A stretch of DNA of 44,703 nucleotides from the IMG/VR virus record IMGVR_UViG_3300045452_000083, positions 1-44,703 of that record; one strand, written 5' to 3'. Position 1 is the first letter of the stretch. The number at the start of each line of letters is the position of its first letter. This document shows, in pieces, positions 7,559 through 14,157 of this stretch. A program made the translations under genes and the position numbers. The notes beneath the pieces were generated by a model that was not told the origin of the DNA, searched no databases, and saw nothing but the letters and a program-made list of their open reading frames with translations. Source of the DNA: a virus.

Positions 7559-8077
7559 ATGACTGACACGAATCAAGACGAAACAACGACAGATAAGGTA
7601 GCACCGGAGAAGAAGTCCCGGAAGTCCCCCGCTAGCCAGAAATGGGGTGCGAAGGTCATGGATAGCGGGTTTTGCATGCTGCCATCCCTGTTGCTGCGAG
7701 CGCAGCGCCGTTTGCACCTGAACCCGACACAATTGGCGGTACTGATCCAGATCGTGGATCACTGGTGGGATGCTGGACGCAAACCCTATCCGAGCAAGAA
7801 GGAGTTGTCTCAGCGGCTCGGCATCGGCGAACGCCAGATCCAGCGTTACCTGACAGATCTAGAGGACGAAGGCCTGATCAAGCGCATTCCGCGCTATGCA
7901 GACCACAAGGGCCGTATGTCGAACATGTACGATTTGCAGGGCTTGGTCGACAAACTCACCGAACTTGAACCGGACTTCCGCGAAGCCCGCAACCAAGCAC
8001 GCCAGAGCCGTCAGAAGGCTGCCAGTCTTGGCTTCAAACGGCGCGGAGCGGAAGCCGAGGCCGGCGAAGCCGCCTAA
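7559..8077 (+). CDS. Helix-turn-helix protein, first gene of the early operon
   Basis: The 172-aa product starts at ATG 7559, with GGAG seven bases upstream; an upstream in-frame start at 7385 has no such site. The conserved core is GFCMLPSLLLRAQRRLHLNP and TQLAVLIQIVDHWWDAGRKP, followed by a winged helix-turn-helix (SKKELSQRLGIGERQIQRYL, LEDEGLIKRIP). The C-terminus is Arg/Ala/Glu-rich and helical. Proteins of this type occur in prophages and plasmids as regulators or replication-initiation N-terminal domains. As the first gene behind the operator region it could be the early regulator or its own repressor; the sequence does not decide this. Confidence 0.8.
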   Translation: MTDTNQDETTTDKVAPEKKSRKSPASQKWGAKVMDSGFCMLPSLLLRAQRRLHLNPTQLAVLIQIVDHWWDAGRKPYPSKKELSQRLGIGERQIQRYLTDLEDEGLIKRIPRYADHKGRMSNMYDLQGLVDKLTELEPDFREARNQARQSRQKAASLGFKRRGAEAEAGEAA

Positions 8078-8183
8078 CACACGCTGAAATCTCGCATTTT
8101 CAAAACTGCCTCAACGGGAAAGCACGCGCTTTTCCGAACCACCGATCTCGTCCCTTTAAAACCCCCAAATGGAGTCCCCGACT

Positions 8184-8495
8184 ATGAATGTTGACCCCTC
8201 TAATCCTTCCCTGGTTCAGGTCCCCGGAAAGCCGCACACGAGTGCTTACCGGCTCAAGAAAATCCGGCGCCTTTCCGCCGCAAACGATGGCGGCGATAAT
8301 ACGCCTGTCACTAGTGGTGGCATGCCCGGTGGCGAGCCTGAATGGCGTTGTACTGAGTGCGGTAAGCTCCTGGGTGTCGCTAACGGAAACCAGCTGCACA
8401 TCCGCGTTCAGAAGCACCGCGAGTATCTGGTGGGGTTCCCGGTTACCGCGAACTGCCACGGTTGCGGCACCCTGAACAAGAAGTCCGCTTGCTAG
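8184..8495 (+). CDS. Com-like zinc-ribbon protein
   Basis: The ATG at 8184 (MNVDPSNPS) has GGAG nine bases upstream and gives 103 aa. The C-terminal half has WRCTECGKLLGVANGNQLHI followed 20 residues later by CHGCGTLNKKS. This is the Cys-x2-Cys ... Cys-x2-Cys zinc ribbon of the Com family, whose phage Mu member activates translation of mom. Here the second pair of the usual four-Cys layout is preceded by basic residues (RVQKHREYL). The N-terminal half is unstructured. No mom-like gene is visible, so the target RNA is unknown. Confidence 0.75.
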   Translation: MNVDPSNPSLVQVPGKPHTSAYRLKKIRRLSAANDGGDNTPVTSGGMPGGEPEWRCTECGKLLGVANGNQLHIRVQKHREYLVGFPVTANCHGCGTLNKKSAC

Positions 8496-8531
8496 CTTAG
8501 CGACAGACTTACCCGAACATCCCCGAAACGA

Positions 8532-8600
8532 GAGGCGCTTGACGCCCTGATCTGGCCAGTAGGAGGCGCTCGACGCCCGGCCGTCAGGCTGGCGTCAAAT
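8532..8600 (+). repeat. Repeat cluster upstream of the sigma-like gene
   Basis: GAGGCGCTTGACGCCC (8532-8547) and GAGGCGCTCGACGCCC (8563-8578) are direct repeats with one mismatch and a 31-base period, about three helical turns. Each contains an internal GGCG...CGCC dyad. A third, inverted copy of the core TTGACGCC lies at ~8590-8597, immediately before the ATG at 8599. The cluster may be an operator or an RNA-structure element for the next gene. Confidence 0.6.
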
Positions 8601-9321
8601 GCCCTCCTCGTGGCACGAATTTCACCAACACCTCGTTCAATCGTCTTCCACCCTCAACTTCCAGCGCGGCTTCGCCACGGTGTGCAACCGCCACCGCGGA
8701 TTGACCCGTTTTGCGGACCCGGCGGCATTGCTGGACCACCTGCATCGCGGCGATAGCTCGCCCGATCAGAAGAACCTGCTCCTCGGCGATCTGATCCAGG
8801 GCGCCAAGGCCAATGACCGTGCCGGGGACTGTGCTCTCACGCTGATGCTACTTGCGCTGTGGCCCGGACTTGACGGCGTCTTTCGTCGGTCACGGGCTCG
8901 CCGCCTCGGACAGACCGACGAAATCGCGTCTGAAATCCTGGCTCGCGCGACGGCCGCGATCCGCGAACTTGATCTCAATCGCGTGAACTGGATCGCGGCC
9001 ACAATCCTCAAGAACGTCGAACGCGACGTGCTGCGAGCGCACAAACGAGAAGCCGGCCGCCAAGCCGTCCAGGACGAGTTCGACACCGATCTACACGGGG
9101 GTGTTTTCGAGGTCGCGGACCCGGAGCTGGAACCCGGAAAGCTGCTTGCCGAACTGATCCGTCTGATCGGCGTGGACGCAGACCTTGTCCTTCGCGTGGT
9201 CATCGACGGGTACACCCAGGCCGAGGCCGGTCAGCAGCTGGGCCTGTCAGAGCCGGCGGCACGCAAGCGGTTCCAGCGCGCCCTGAAGCGCCTGCGTGAC
9301 CATGCAGAACAAAAATCCTGA
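8599..9321 (+). CDS. Sigma-70-family-like protein
   Basis: The 240-aa product has a C-terminal region-4 helix-turn-helix (residues ~200-238: GYTQAEAGQQLGLSEPAARK, then RFQRALKRLRDH) typical of sigma factors that recognise -35 elements. The middle part (TDEIASEILARATAAIRELD, VNWIAATILKNVERDVLRAH) has the helical pattern of a degenerate region 2. A long N-terminal part (1-95) is not seen in ECF sigmas. No strong ribosome-binding site precedes the ATG; three GACGCC repeats do. It could redirect host RNA polymerase to phage promoters. A sigma-like DNA-binding regulator without polymerase contact is the alternative. Confidence 0.7.
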   Translation: MPSSWHEFHQHLVQSSSTLNFQRGFATVCNRHRGLTRFADPAALLDHLHRGDSSPDQKNLLLGDLIQGAKANDRAGDCALTLMLLALWPGLDGVFRRSRARRLGQTDEIASEILARATAAIRELDLNRVNWIAATILKNVERDVLRAHKREAGRQAVQDEFDTDLHGGVFEVADPELEPGKLLAELIRLIGVDADLVLRVVIDGYTQAEAGQQLGLSEPAARKRFQRALKRLRDHAEQKS

Positions 9322-9406
9322 CCTCGTTGTCCCGTTCGGTGCGCGCCGTTGGCCTTTCAACTTCGGACGCACCGAGCGTCTTTGCCCAAACAGAAAGTCC
9401 CAGTTG

Positions 9407-9610
9407 ATGAGCCATACCACTGCCATCCCGACTGAGCCTTTGAAGCGGATCCCCGGCCTCTACCGTCGCTGGGAGTTGCCGGAAATCTTCGAGGTTCAGC
9501 GCCGGTATCACATTGAAGAAGCCGGCACCCACGCCGACGGCACCCCGCTGTTGGCCGTTTACTCCAGCGAGCCCGAGGCTGATGCCATGGCTGAAGGGAG
9601 TGCCAACTGA
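9407..9610 (+). CDS. Small hypothetical protein
   Basis: The 67-aa reading starts at ATG 9407 (MSHTTAIPTEPLKRIPGLYR). An earlier in-frame ATG at 9302 would overlap the sigma-like gene's end and add 35 less protein-like residues. The sequence is hydrophilic, with an aromatic/proline-rich N-terminal half and an acidic C-terminus. No family is recognised. It overlaps the Sak4-like gene by one base (TGATG), which places it in the same early operon. Confidence 0.55.
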   Translation: MSHTTAIPTEPLKRIPGLYRRWELPEIFEVQRRYHIEEAGTHADGTPLLAVYSSEPEADAMAEGSAN

Positions 9611-10362
9611 TGGCTATCTCCCTTTCCTCCCTGCAGACGTCGAGCACGCTGCGGCCGCCCCGGATTCTCATGCACGGTGTGCATGGGGTCGGGAAGACGA
9701 CTTTCGCGGCCGGTGCTGACGCCCCTGTCGTCATCATGACCGAGGACGGCCTTGGCATGTTGAAGGTTCCGCACTTCCCGCTCGCCACCAGCTACGCCGA
9801 TGTTGTTGAGGCGCTCGACGCCCTGCTCAACGAGGAGCACGCCTACAGCACTGTCGTAATCGACAGCGTGGACTGGCTGGAACCGCTGGTCTGGGCAGAG
9901 ACCTGCCGCCGCAACGGCTGGGCCTCGATCGAAGCACCCGGTTTCGGCAAAGGTTATGCCGAGGCACTTACGGTCTGGCGCGAATATCTCGATCGCCTGA
10001 ATACCCTTCGCGATCGCCGCGGCATGGCCGTCGTCCAGATCGCGCATACCGACATCAAGCGCTTCGATAGCCCTGAACACGAGCCCTACGACCGCTACGT
10101 CATCAAGCTTCAGGCCCGTGCCGCAGCCCTGCTGCAGGAGCACTGCGATGTCGTGCTTTTTGCCAACTACCGCATGTCCATCACGAAGGCGGATGTTGGC
10201 TTTAACAAGAAGGTAGCTCGGGCACTCGGCTCCGGTGAGCGCGTCCTGCACACCGCCGAGCGTCCGGCCTTCCTCGCCAAGAACCGCTACGGCCTGCCCG
10301 ACACGCTTCCGCTCGATTGGAAAGCCTTCGTCGCGGCCATGCCTCAGCCCGAACAGCCCTGA
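9610..10362 (+). CDS. Sak4-like RecA-fold ATPase (phage recombinase)
   Basis: The 250-aa protein has Walker A GVHGVGKT (residues 23-30), Walker B VVIDS (82-86) and the sensor region MAVVQIAHTDIKRFDSPEHE. This matches phage Sak4/AAA_24 ATP-binding proteins, which are short RecA/RadA relatives that promote single-strand annealing. The next genes (DUF669, PD-(D/E)XK nuclease, SF2 helicase) are the usual companions of Sak4 in phage recombination/replication clusters. It would act in the cytoplasm on phage single-stranded DNA. Length and motifs look complete. Confidence 0.85.
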   Translation: MAISLSSLQTSSTLRPPRILMHGVHGVGKTTFAAGADAPVVIMTEDGLGMLKVPHFPLATSYADVVEALDALLNEEHAYSTVVIDSVDWLEPLVWAETCRRNGWASIEAPGFGKGYAEALTVWREYLDRLNTLRDRRGMAVVQIAHTDIKRFDSPEHEPYDRYVIKLQARAAALLQEHCDVVLFANYRMSITKADVGFNKKVARALGSGERVLHTAERPAFLAKNRYGLPDTLPLDWKAFVAAMPQPEQP

Positions 10363-10377
10363 TCCGGAGTATTTTTC

Positions 10378-10860
10378 ATGGCACGTTTTGACACCGCCTT
10401 CGATGCGACCGGCATCGACCCGACAACCGGCTACGATGTTATCCCCGCCGGCAAGTACCGCGCCCAGATCGTCGAGAGCGAGATGCGCGTGACCCGCAAC
10501 GGCATGGGCCAGTTTCTCTGGCTGATGCTCGACATCATCGAAGGTCCGTACCAGGGCCGCAAGCTGTTTGACCAGCTGAACCTCGTGAACTCGAACCCGC
10601 AGACGGTCGAGATCGCGCAGCGCACCCTGTCGGCCATCTGCCACGCGACCGGCAAGCTGCAGGTCAATGACAGCGTCGATCTGCACCTGGTGCCGATGTC
10701 GATCCAGGTCGGCGTGAAGCCGCCTAAGGACGGGTATTCGGAGAAGAATACGATCCGCTACCTCGTTCCGGACAAGACCGCGCCGGCTGCGCATCAGCCT
10801 GCCCCCACGACCACGCAGTCGGCACCGCCGGCCGCAGCTCCGTGGAACCGCAACACCTGA
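10378..10860 (+). CDS. DUF669 protein (ssDNA-binding-like)
   Basis: The 160-aa product has the DUF669 pattern: YDVIPAGKYRAQIVESEMRV, NGMGQFLWLMLDIIEGPYQG, RKLFDQLNLVNSNPQTVEIA and a Lys/Asn-rich core KDGYSEKNTIRYLV. The C-terminal ~30 residues are Pro/Ala/Thr-rich, like the flexible tail of single-strand DNA-binding proteins. DUF669 genes are regularly paired with Sak4-type ATPases, and an SSB-like role is the family inference. GGAG lies ~10 bases before the ATG at 10378. Confidence 0.88.
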   Translation: MARFDTAFDATGIDPTTGYDVIPAGKYRAQIVESEMRVTRNGMGQFLWLMLDIIEGPYQGRKLFDQLNLVNSNPQTVEIAQRTLSAICHATGKLQVNDSVDLHLVPMSIQVGVKPPKDGYSEKNTIRYLVPDKTAPAAHQPAPTTTQSAPPAAAPWNRNT

Positions 10861-10867
10861 TCCTGCG

Positions 10868-10893
10868 GGCTGCCGCGGGAAGTCGCGGCAGCC
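10868..10893 (+). promoter_or_regulatory. Strong hairpin without a U-tract
   Basis: GGCTGCCGCG (10868-10877) pairs perfectly with CGCGGCAGCC (10884-10893) around a six-base loop, just after the DUF669 stop. No T-run follows, so it is not a classical terminator. It could protect or process the mRNA 3' end, or separate DUF669 expression from the next gene. Confidence 0.6.
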
Positions 10894-10915
10894 TCAGCCA
10901 GACAAGAGACTGACC

Positions 10916-11278
10916 ATGACTGATTTCACCAACGCGGCCCCTGCGGCCGCGGACACCCCCGGCTTGCCTGAAAAACAGCGCCGCCTGATCGAACTCGACG
11001 ACGCGATCGCCAAGATCCGCACCCAGATCGCGACCGCCGATCTGACCCGCCAGACGCAGGGGAAACCCATCGACCCCGTCTGGTTCAATCGCGCCCGCAC
11101 CGCCCAGCGCCACCTTTACCGCGAACGGGCTGAACTGCTCGCCGACGGCAGCGGCTGGCACCGCCGCAACAAGATGAAGGACGCGCTGATCGATATCCTG
11201 CGCACCCGCCACGATCACGAAGTCTGGGCCGAGCTTCTCGCCGAAGCACGCGCCCGCAGCGAAGCGGAGGATCTGTGA
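10916..11278 (+). CDS. Hypothetical helical protein in the replication operon
   Basis: The 120-aa product is mostly alpha-helical and charged, with EKQRRLIELDDAIAKIRTQI as a likely coiled-coil segment and a basic C-terminal half (HRRNKMKDALIDILRTRHDH). No family is recognised. AAGAGA lies upstream of the ATG at 10916, and the stop overlaps the next gene's start by one base (TGATG). Position between DUF669 and the nuclease suggests a helper in recombination or replication. Confidence 0.7.
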   Translation: MTDFTNAAPAAADTPGLPEKQRRLIELDDAIAKIRTQIATADLTRQTQGKPIDPVWFNRARTAQRHLYRERAELLADGSGWHRRNKMKDALIDILRTRHDHEVWAELLAEARARSEAEDL

Positions 11279-12222
11279 TGGCAGAGCTTCCCGCCCCGCC
11301 GACGCCGACCCTGACGGCGATCTATGCAGCATATGAAAACCGCCAAGGGGACGGCTTCCGCGAACACCTCGGTGCATCTCTGATCGGCAAGCCGTGCTCC
11401 CGGGCCCTGTGGTTCGATTTCCGCTGGGTCACGCCTTCGCGCTTTTCCGGCCGCATGCTTCGCCTGTTCGAGACCGGGCAGCGCGAGGAAGACCGGATCG
11501 TCGCCAACCTGCGCTCGACCGGCGCCACCGTACTGGAGGTCGATCCCGAGACTGGCCGCCAGTTCCGGGTCGAAGCCCATGGCGGCCACTTCGGCGGTTC
11601 GCTCGATGGCGCTGCCCTCGGCCTGCTTGAAGCGCCGAAGACCTGGCACGTGGTCGAGTTCAAGACCCACTCGGTCAAGAGCTTTGCAGATCTCGTTGCC
11701 AATGGCGTGGTCAAATCGAAGCCCCAGCACGCGGCGCAGATGCAGATCTACATGCACCTGACCGGGCTGACCCGCGCCATGTACGTCGCGGTCTGCAAGG
11801 ACACAGATGCGCTGCATATTGAGCGGATCGAAGCCGATGCTGCAGAGGCGACCCGGCTGCTCGACAAGGCCGAGCGCATCATCGGCGCGCAGCATCCCCC
11901 GGCCAGGATCAGCGACGATCCGACCTGGTTCGAGTGCCGCATGTGCTTGCACCATGCCGTCTGCCACGCGGGTGAAGCAGCGGCGTTGAACTGCCGGACA
12001 TGCCTGCATTCCACGCCGGTGGACGGCGGCTGGCACTGCGCTCGCCACGATCGCAGGCTTGATGCTCAGGACCAGCGCCGCGCCTGCCCCCGCCATCTCT
12101 TCATCCCTGATCTCGTGCCCGGAACCGTCACCGACGCCGGTGAGGATTTCGTCGCCTACCGCATGGCCGACGGCTCCGACTGGCTGAACGACGCGCGCCA
12201 GAAGGAGGCCGCAAATGCTTAA
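11278..12222 (+). CDS. PD-(D/E)XK nuclease with C-terminal Cys clusters
   Basis: The 314-aa protein (ATG at 11278) has the PD-(D/E)XK core: GGSLDGA with Asp110, VVEFKTHS with Glu127 and Lys129, and the downstream QMQIYMH with Gln154 in the order known for YqaJ/Cas4-type exonucleases. An upstream LFETGQREEDRI helix supplies Glu70/71. The C-terminal third carries CRMCLHHAVCH and CRTCLHS...GGWHCARH...CPRHLF. These Cys/His could bind an Fe-S cluster, as in Cas4/AddB, or zinc. It would resect phage DNA ends for the Sak4/DUF669 recombination pair. It overlaps the helicase start by eight bases. Confidence 0.8.
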   Translation: MAELPAPPTPTLTAIYAAYENRQGDGFREHLGASLIGKPCSRALWFDFRWVTPSRFSGRMLRLFETGQREEDRIVANLRSTGATVLEVDPETGRQFRVEAHGGHFGGSLDGAALGLLEAPKTWHVVEFKTHSVKSFADLVANGVVKSKPQHAAQMQIYMHLTGLTRAMYVAVCKDTDALHIERIEADAAEATRLLDKAERIIGAQHPPARISDDPTWFECRMCLHHAVCHAGEAAALNCRTCLHSTPVDGGWHCARHDRRLDAQDQRRACPRHLFIPDLVPGTVTDAGEDFVAYRMADGSDWLNDARQKEAANA

Positions 12223-13960
12223 GCTCCGCCCCTATCAGCAGTCGGCAATCGCCGCGATCTACAGCTACTTCGAAGATAAGAAAGGCAATCCCCTGGTGGT
12301 CATCCCGACCGCTGGCGGCAAAAGTCTGGTCATGGCCTCGTTCATCGACGGGGTTCTCAAGGCCTGGCCTGACCAGCGCATTCTGGTCGTGACCCACGTT
12401 CGTGAACTCATCGCCCAGAACCATGCCGAGATGCTGGGCCTCTGGCCGGACGCACCCGCCGGCATCTATTCTGCCGGGCTTGGCCGCCGCGATGCCAAGG
12501 CGCGCATTTTGTTCGCCGGGATCCAGTCGATCCACCGCCGCGCGGCCGAAATTGGCCACTGCGATCTCATCCTGATCGACGAAGCCCATCTGATCCCGGG
12601 CAAGGCGAGCACGATGTACCGCCGCTTTTTGGACGCCATGACGGCGATCAACCCGAAGCTGAAGGTGATCGGGCTGACAGCCACGCCGTACCGTCTTGAT
12701 TCCGGGATGCTCCACGAAGGGGAGAACGCGCTGTTCACCGACATCGCCTACGAGGTGTCGGTCCGCGACCTCATCATGGCGGGCTATCTCAGTCCGCTGA
12801 TGTCCAAGCAGCCGAAGACCAAACTTGATGTGACCGGCGTCGGCACGCGCGGCGGTGAGTTCATCGCCCGCGATCTCGAAAAGGCCGTCGACCAGGACGC
12901 AATCACCAAGGCCGCCGTCGGTGAGATCATCGCCTACGGAAAGGACCGGAAGTCGTGGCTGGCCTTCTGCTCGGGCGTCAGTCACGCGACCCACGTTGCC
13001 GAAGAATTCCGCCGGTGCGGGATCAGTTGCGCCACGATCTTCGGCGATACCCCCAAGGACGAGCGCGACCGCATCATCGCCGATTTCAAGGCCGGCAAGA
13101 TCCGCGCGCTGGCATCGATGGGGGTGTTGACGACCGGCTTCAACGCCCCGGCCGTGGACCTGATCGCCATGCTGCGCCCGACCAAGTCGGCCGGACTGTA
13201 CGTCCAGATGGCTGGGCGCGGCACACGGCTGGCGCAAGGCAAGGACAACTGCCTCGTCCTGGACTTCGCCGGCAACGTGAAACGTCACGGCCCGATCGAC
13301 CTCGTGAAGCCGAAGCGGCCGGGCTCGGGCGACGGTGACGCGCCGGTCAAGCTCTGTCCGGATTGCGACAGCATCGTCGCCGCTGCGGCGCTGGAATGTC
13401 CGGATTGTGGCTATCTCTTCCCGGCCCGCCAGGTGAAGCTGGCGCCCACCGCGTCGACACTTGCCGTGCTTTCGTCCGGTAAGCCCAAGGGGCCGCAATG
13501 GCTCCAGGTCTCCAACATCTCCTACCAGCGTCATGAAAAGCCGGGTGGCCGCCCTTCGCTCAAGGTCACCTATCAGTGCGGCCTTGGCTGGCACCACGAG
13601 TGGATCTGTCTCGAGCACACTGGCTACCCCCGCACCAAGGCCGAGGCATGGTGGCGTGAACGGGCGCCGGGCATTCCTGTGCCGCGCTCGGTCTATGCGG
13701 CTCTCCAGCTGGTCCACCGTCTGCGCCGTCCCAGCCACATCGCTGTGCGCCCGTCGGGCAACTACACCGAAATCACCAAGGCAAGGTTCGATACATGCCA
13801 TACGCCAACCCCGGGCTCTGCTCGGTCTGCCATCGCGAACCCCGCGGCTTCGGCTGGTTCGTCCCGCACTACCGGGTCTCCGATCCCCGCCGGGACGAAA
13901 GCCGCAAGCATCTTTGCAGCCGTGTCTGCCAGGAACTCTGTCACCGGAGGCAGGGCATGA
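12215..13960 (+). CDS. SF2 DEAD/DEAH-type helicase with zinc ribbon
   Basis: The 581-aa open frame has motif I PTAGGKS (31-37), motif II DEAH (122-125), motif III TATPYR (155-160), motif V LTTGFNAPAVD (~306-316) and motif VI QMAGRGTR (331-338). A zinc ribbon CPDC...CPDC (381-398) and a small C-terminal domain follow. This is the UvrB/RecQ-like SF2 layout common in phage replication modules. Residues from ~527 on (13795-13960) overlap the DUF6511 gene in another frame and become Pro/Ser/Ala-rich low-complexity sequence. The functional protein therefore probably ends near ITKARF, and the tail may be read-through after loss of a stop codon. Confidence 0.88.
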   Translation: MLKLRPYQQSAIAAIYSYFEDKKGNPLVVIPTAGGKSLVMASFIDGVLKAWPDQRILVVTHVRELIAQNHAEMLGLWPDAPAGIYSAGLGRRDAKARILFAGIQSIHRRAAEIGHCDLILIDEAHLIPGKASTMYRRFLDAMTAINPKLKVIGLTATPYRLDSGMLHEGENALFTDIAYEVSVRDLIMAGYLSPLMSKQPKTKLDVTGVGTRGGEFIARDLEKAVDQDAITKAAVGEIIAYGKDRKSWLAFCSGVSHATHVAEEFRRCGISCATIFGDTPKDERDRIIADFKAGKIRALASMGVLTTGFNAPAVDLIAMLRPTKSAGLYVQMAGRGTRLAQGKDNCLVLDFAGNVKRHGPIDLVKPKRPGSGDGDAPVKLCPDCDSIVAAAALECPDCGYLFPARQVKLAPTASTLAVLSSGKPKGPQWLQVSNISYQRHEKPGGRPSLKVTYQCGLGWHHEWICLEHTGYPRTKAEAWWRERAPGIPVPRSVYAALQLVHRLRRPSHIAVRPSGNYTEITKARFDTCHTPTPGSARSAIANPAASAGSSRTTGSPIPAGTKAASIFAAVSARNSVTGGRA

Positions 13961-14157
13961 TCAACACCAGCCGCAATGAACAGGCCGCCATGGTCAAAGG
14001 CGGACAGGCCGGTGGCCGCTATCTCGAACAGATCGGCAAGACCGACCTTGTGGCACTGACTGACGCCGAGTGGTCCGCATTCGTCGAGCATCTCATCATC
14101 GGTTACTGCGACCACCTTCGCGAGCTTGCCGCCGACCTGTCGGAGTGCCCCTTCTGA
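13795..14157 (+). CDS. DUF6511 protein
   Basis: The 120-aa product has an N-terminal Cys-rich zinc site (CSVCHREPRGFGWF, then CSRVCQELCHRRQGM) and the helical part NEQAAMVKGGQAGGRYLEQI followed by GKTDLVALTDAEW. This is the pattern of DUF6511 phage proteins. The ATG at 13795 lies inside the helicase frame (166-base overlap). The stop overlaps the primase start by one base (TGATG). The function is unknown; the zinc site suggests nucleic-acid binding in replication. Confidence 0.85.
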   Translation: MPYANPGLCSVCHREPRGFGWFVPHYRVSDPRRDESRKHLCSRVCQELCHRRQGMINTSRNEQAAMVKGGQAGGRYLEQIGKTDLVALTDAEWSAFVEHLIIGYCDHLRELAADLSECPF

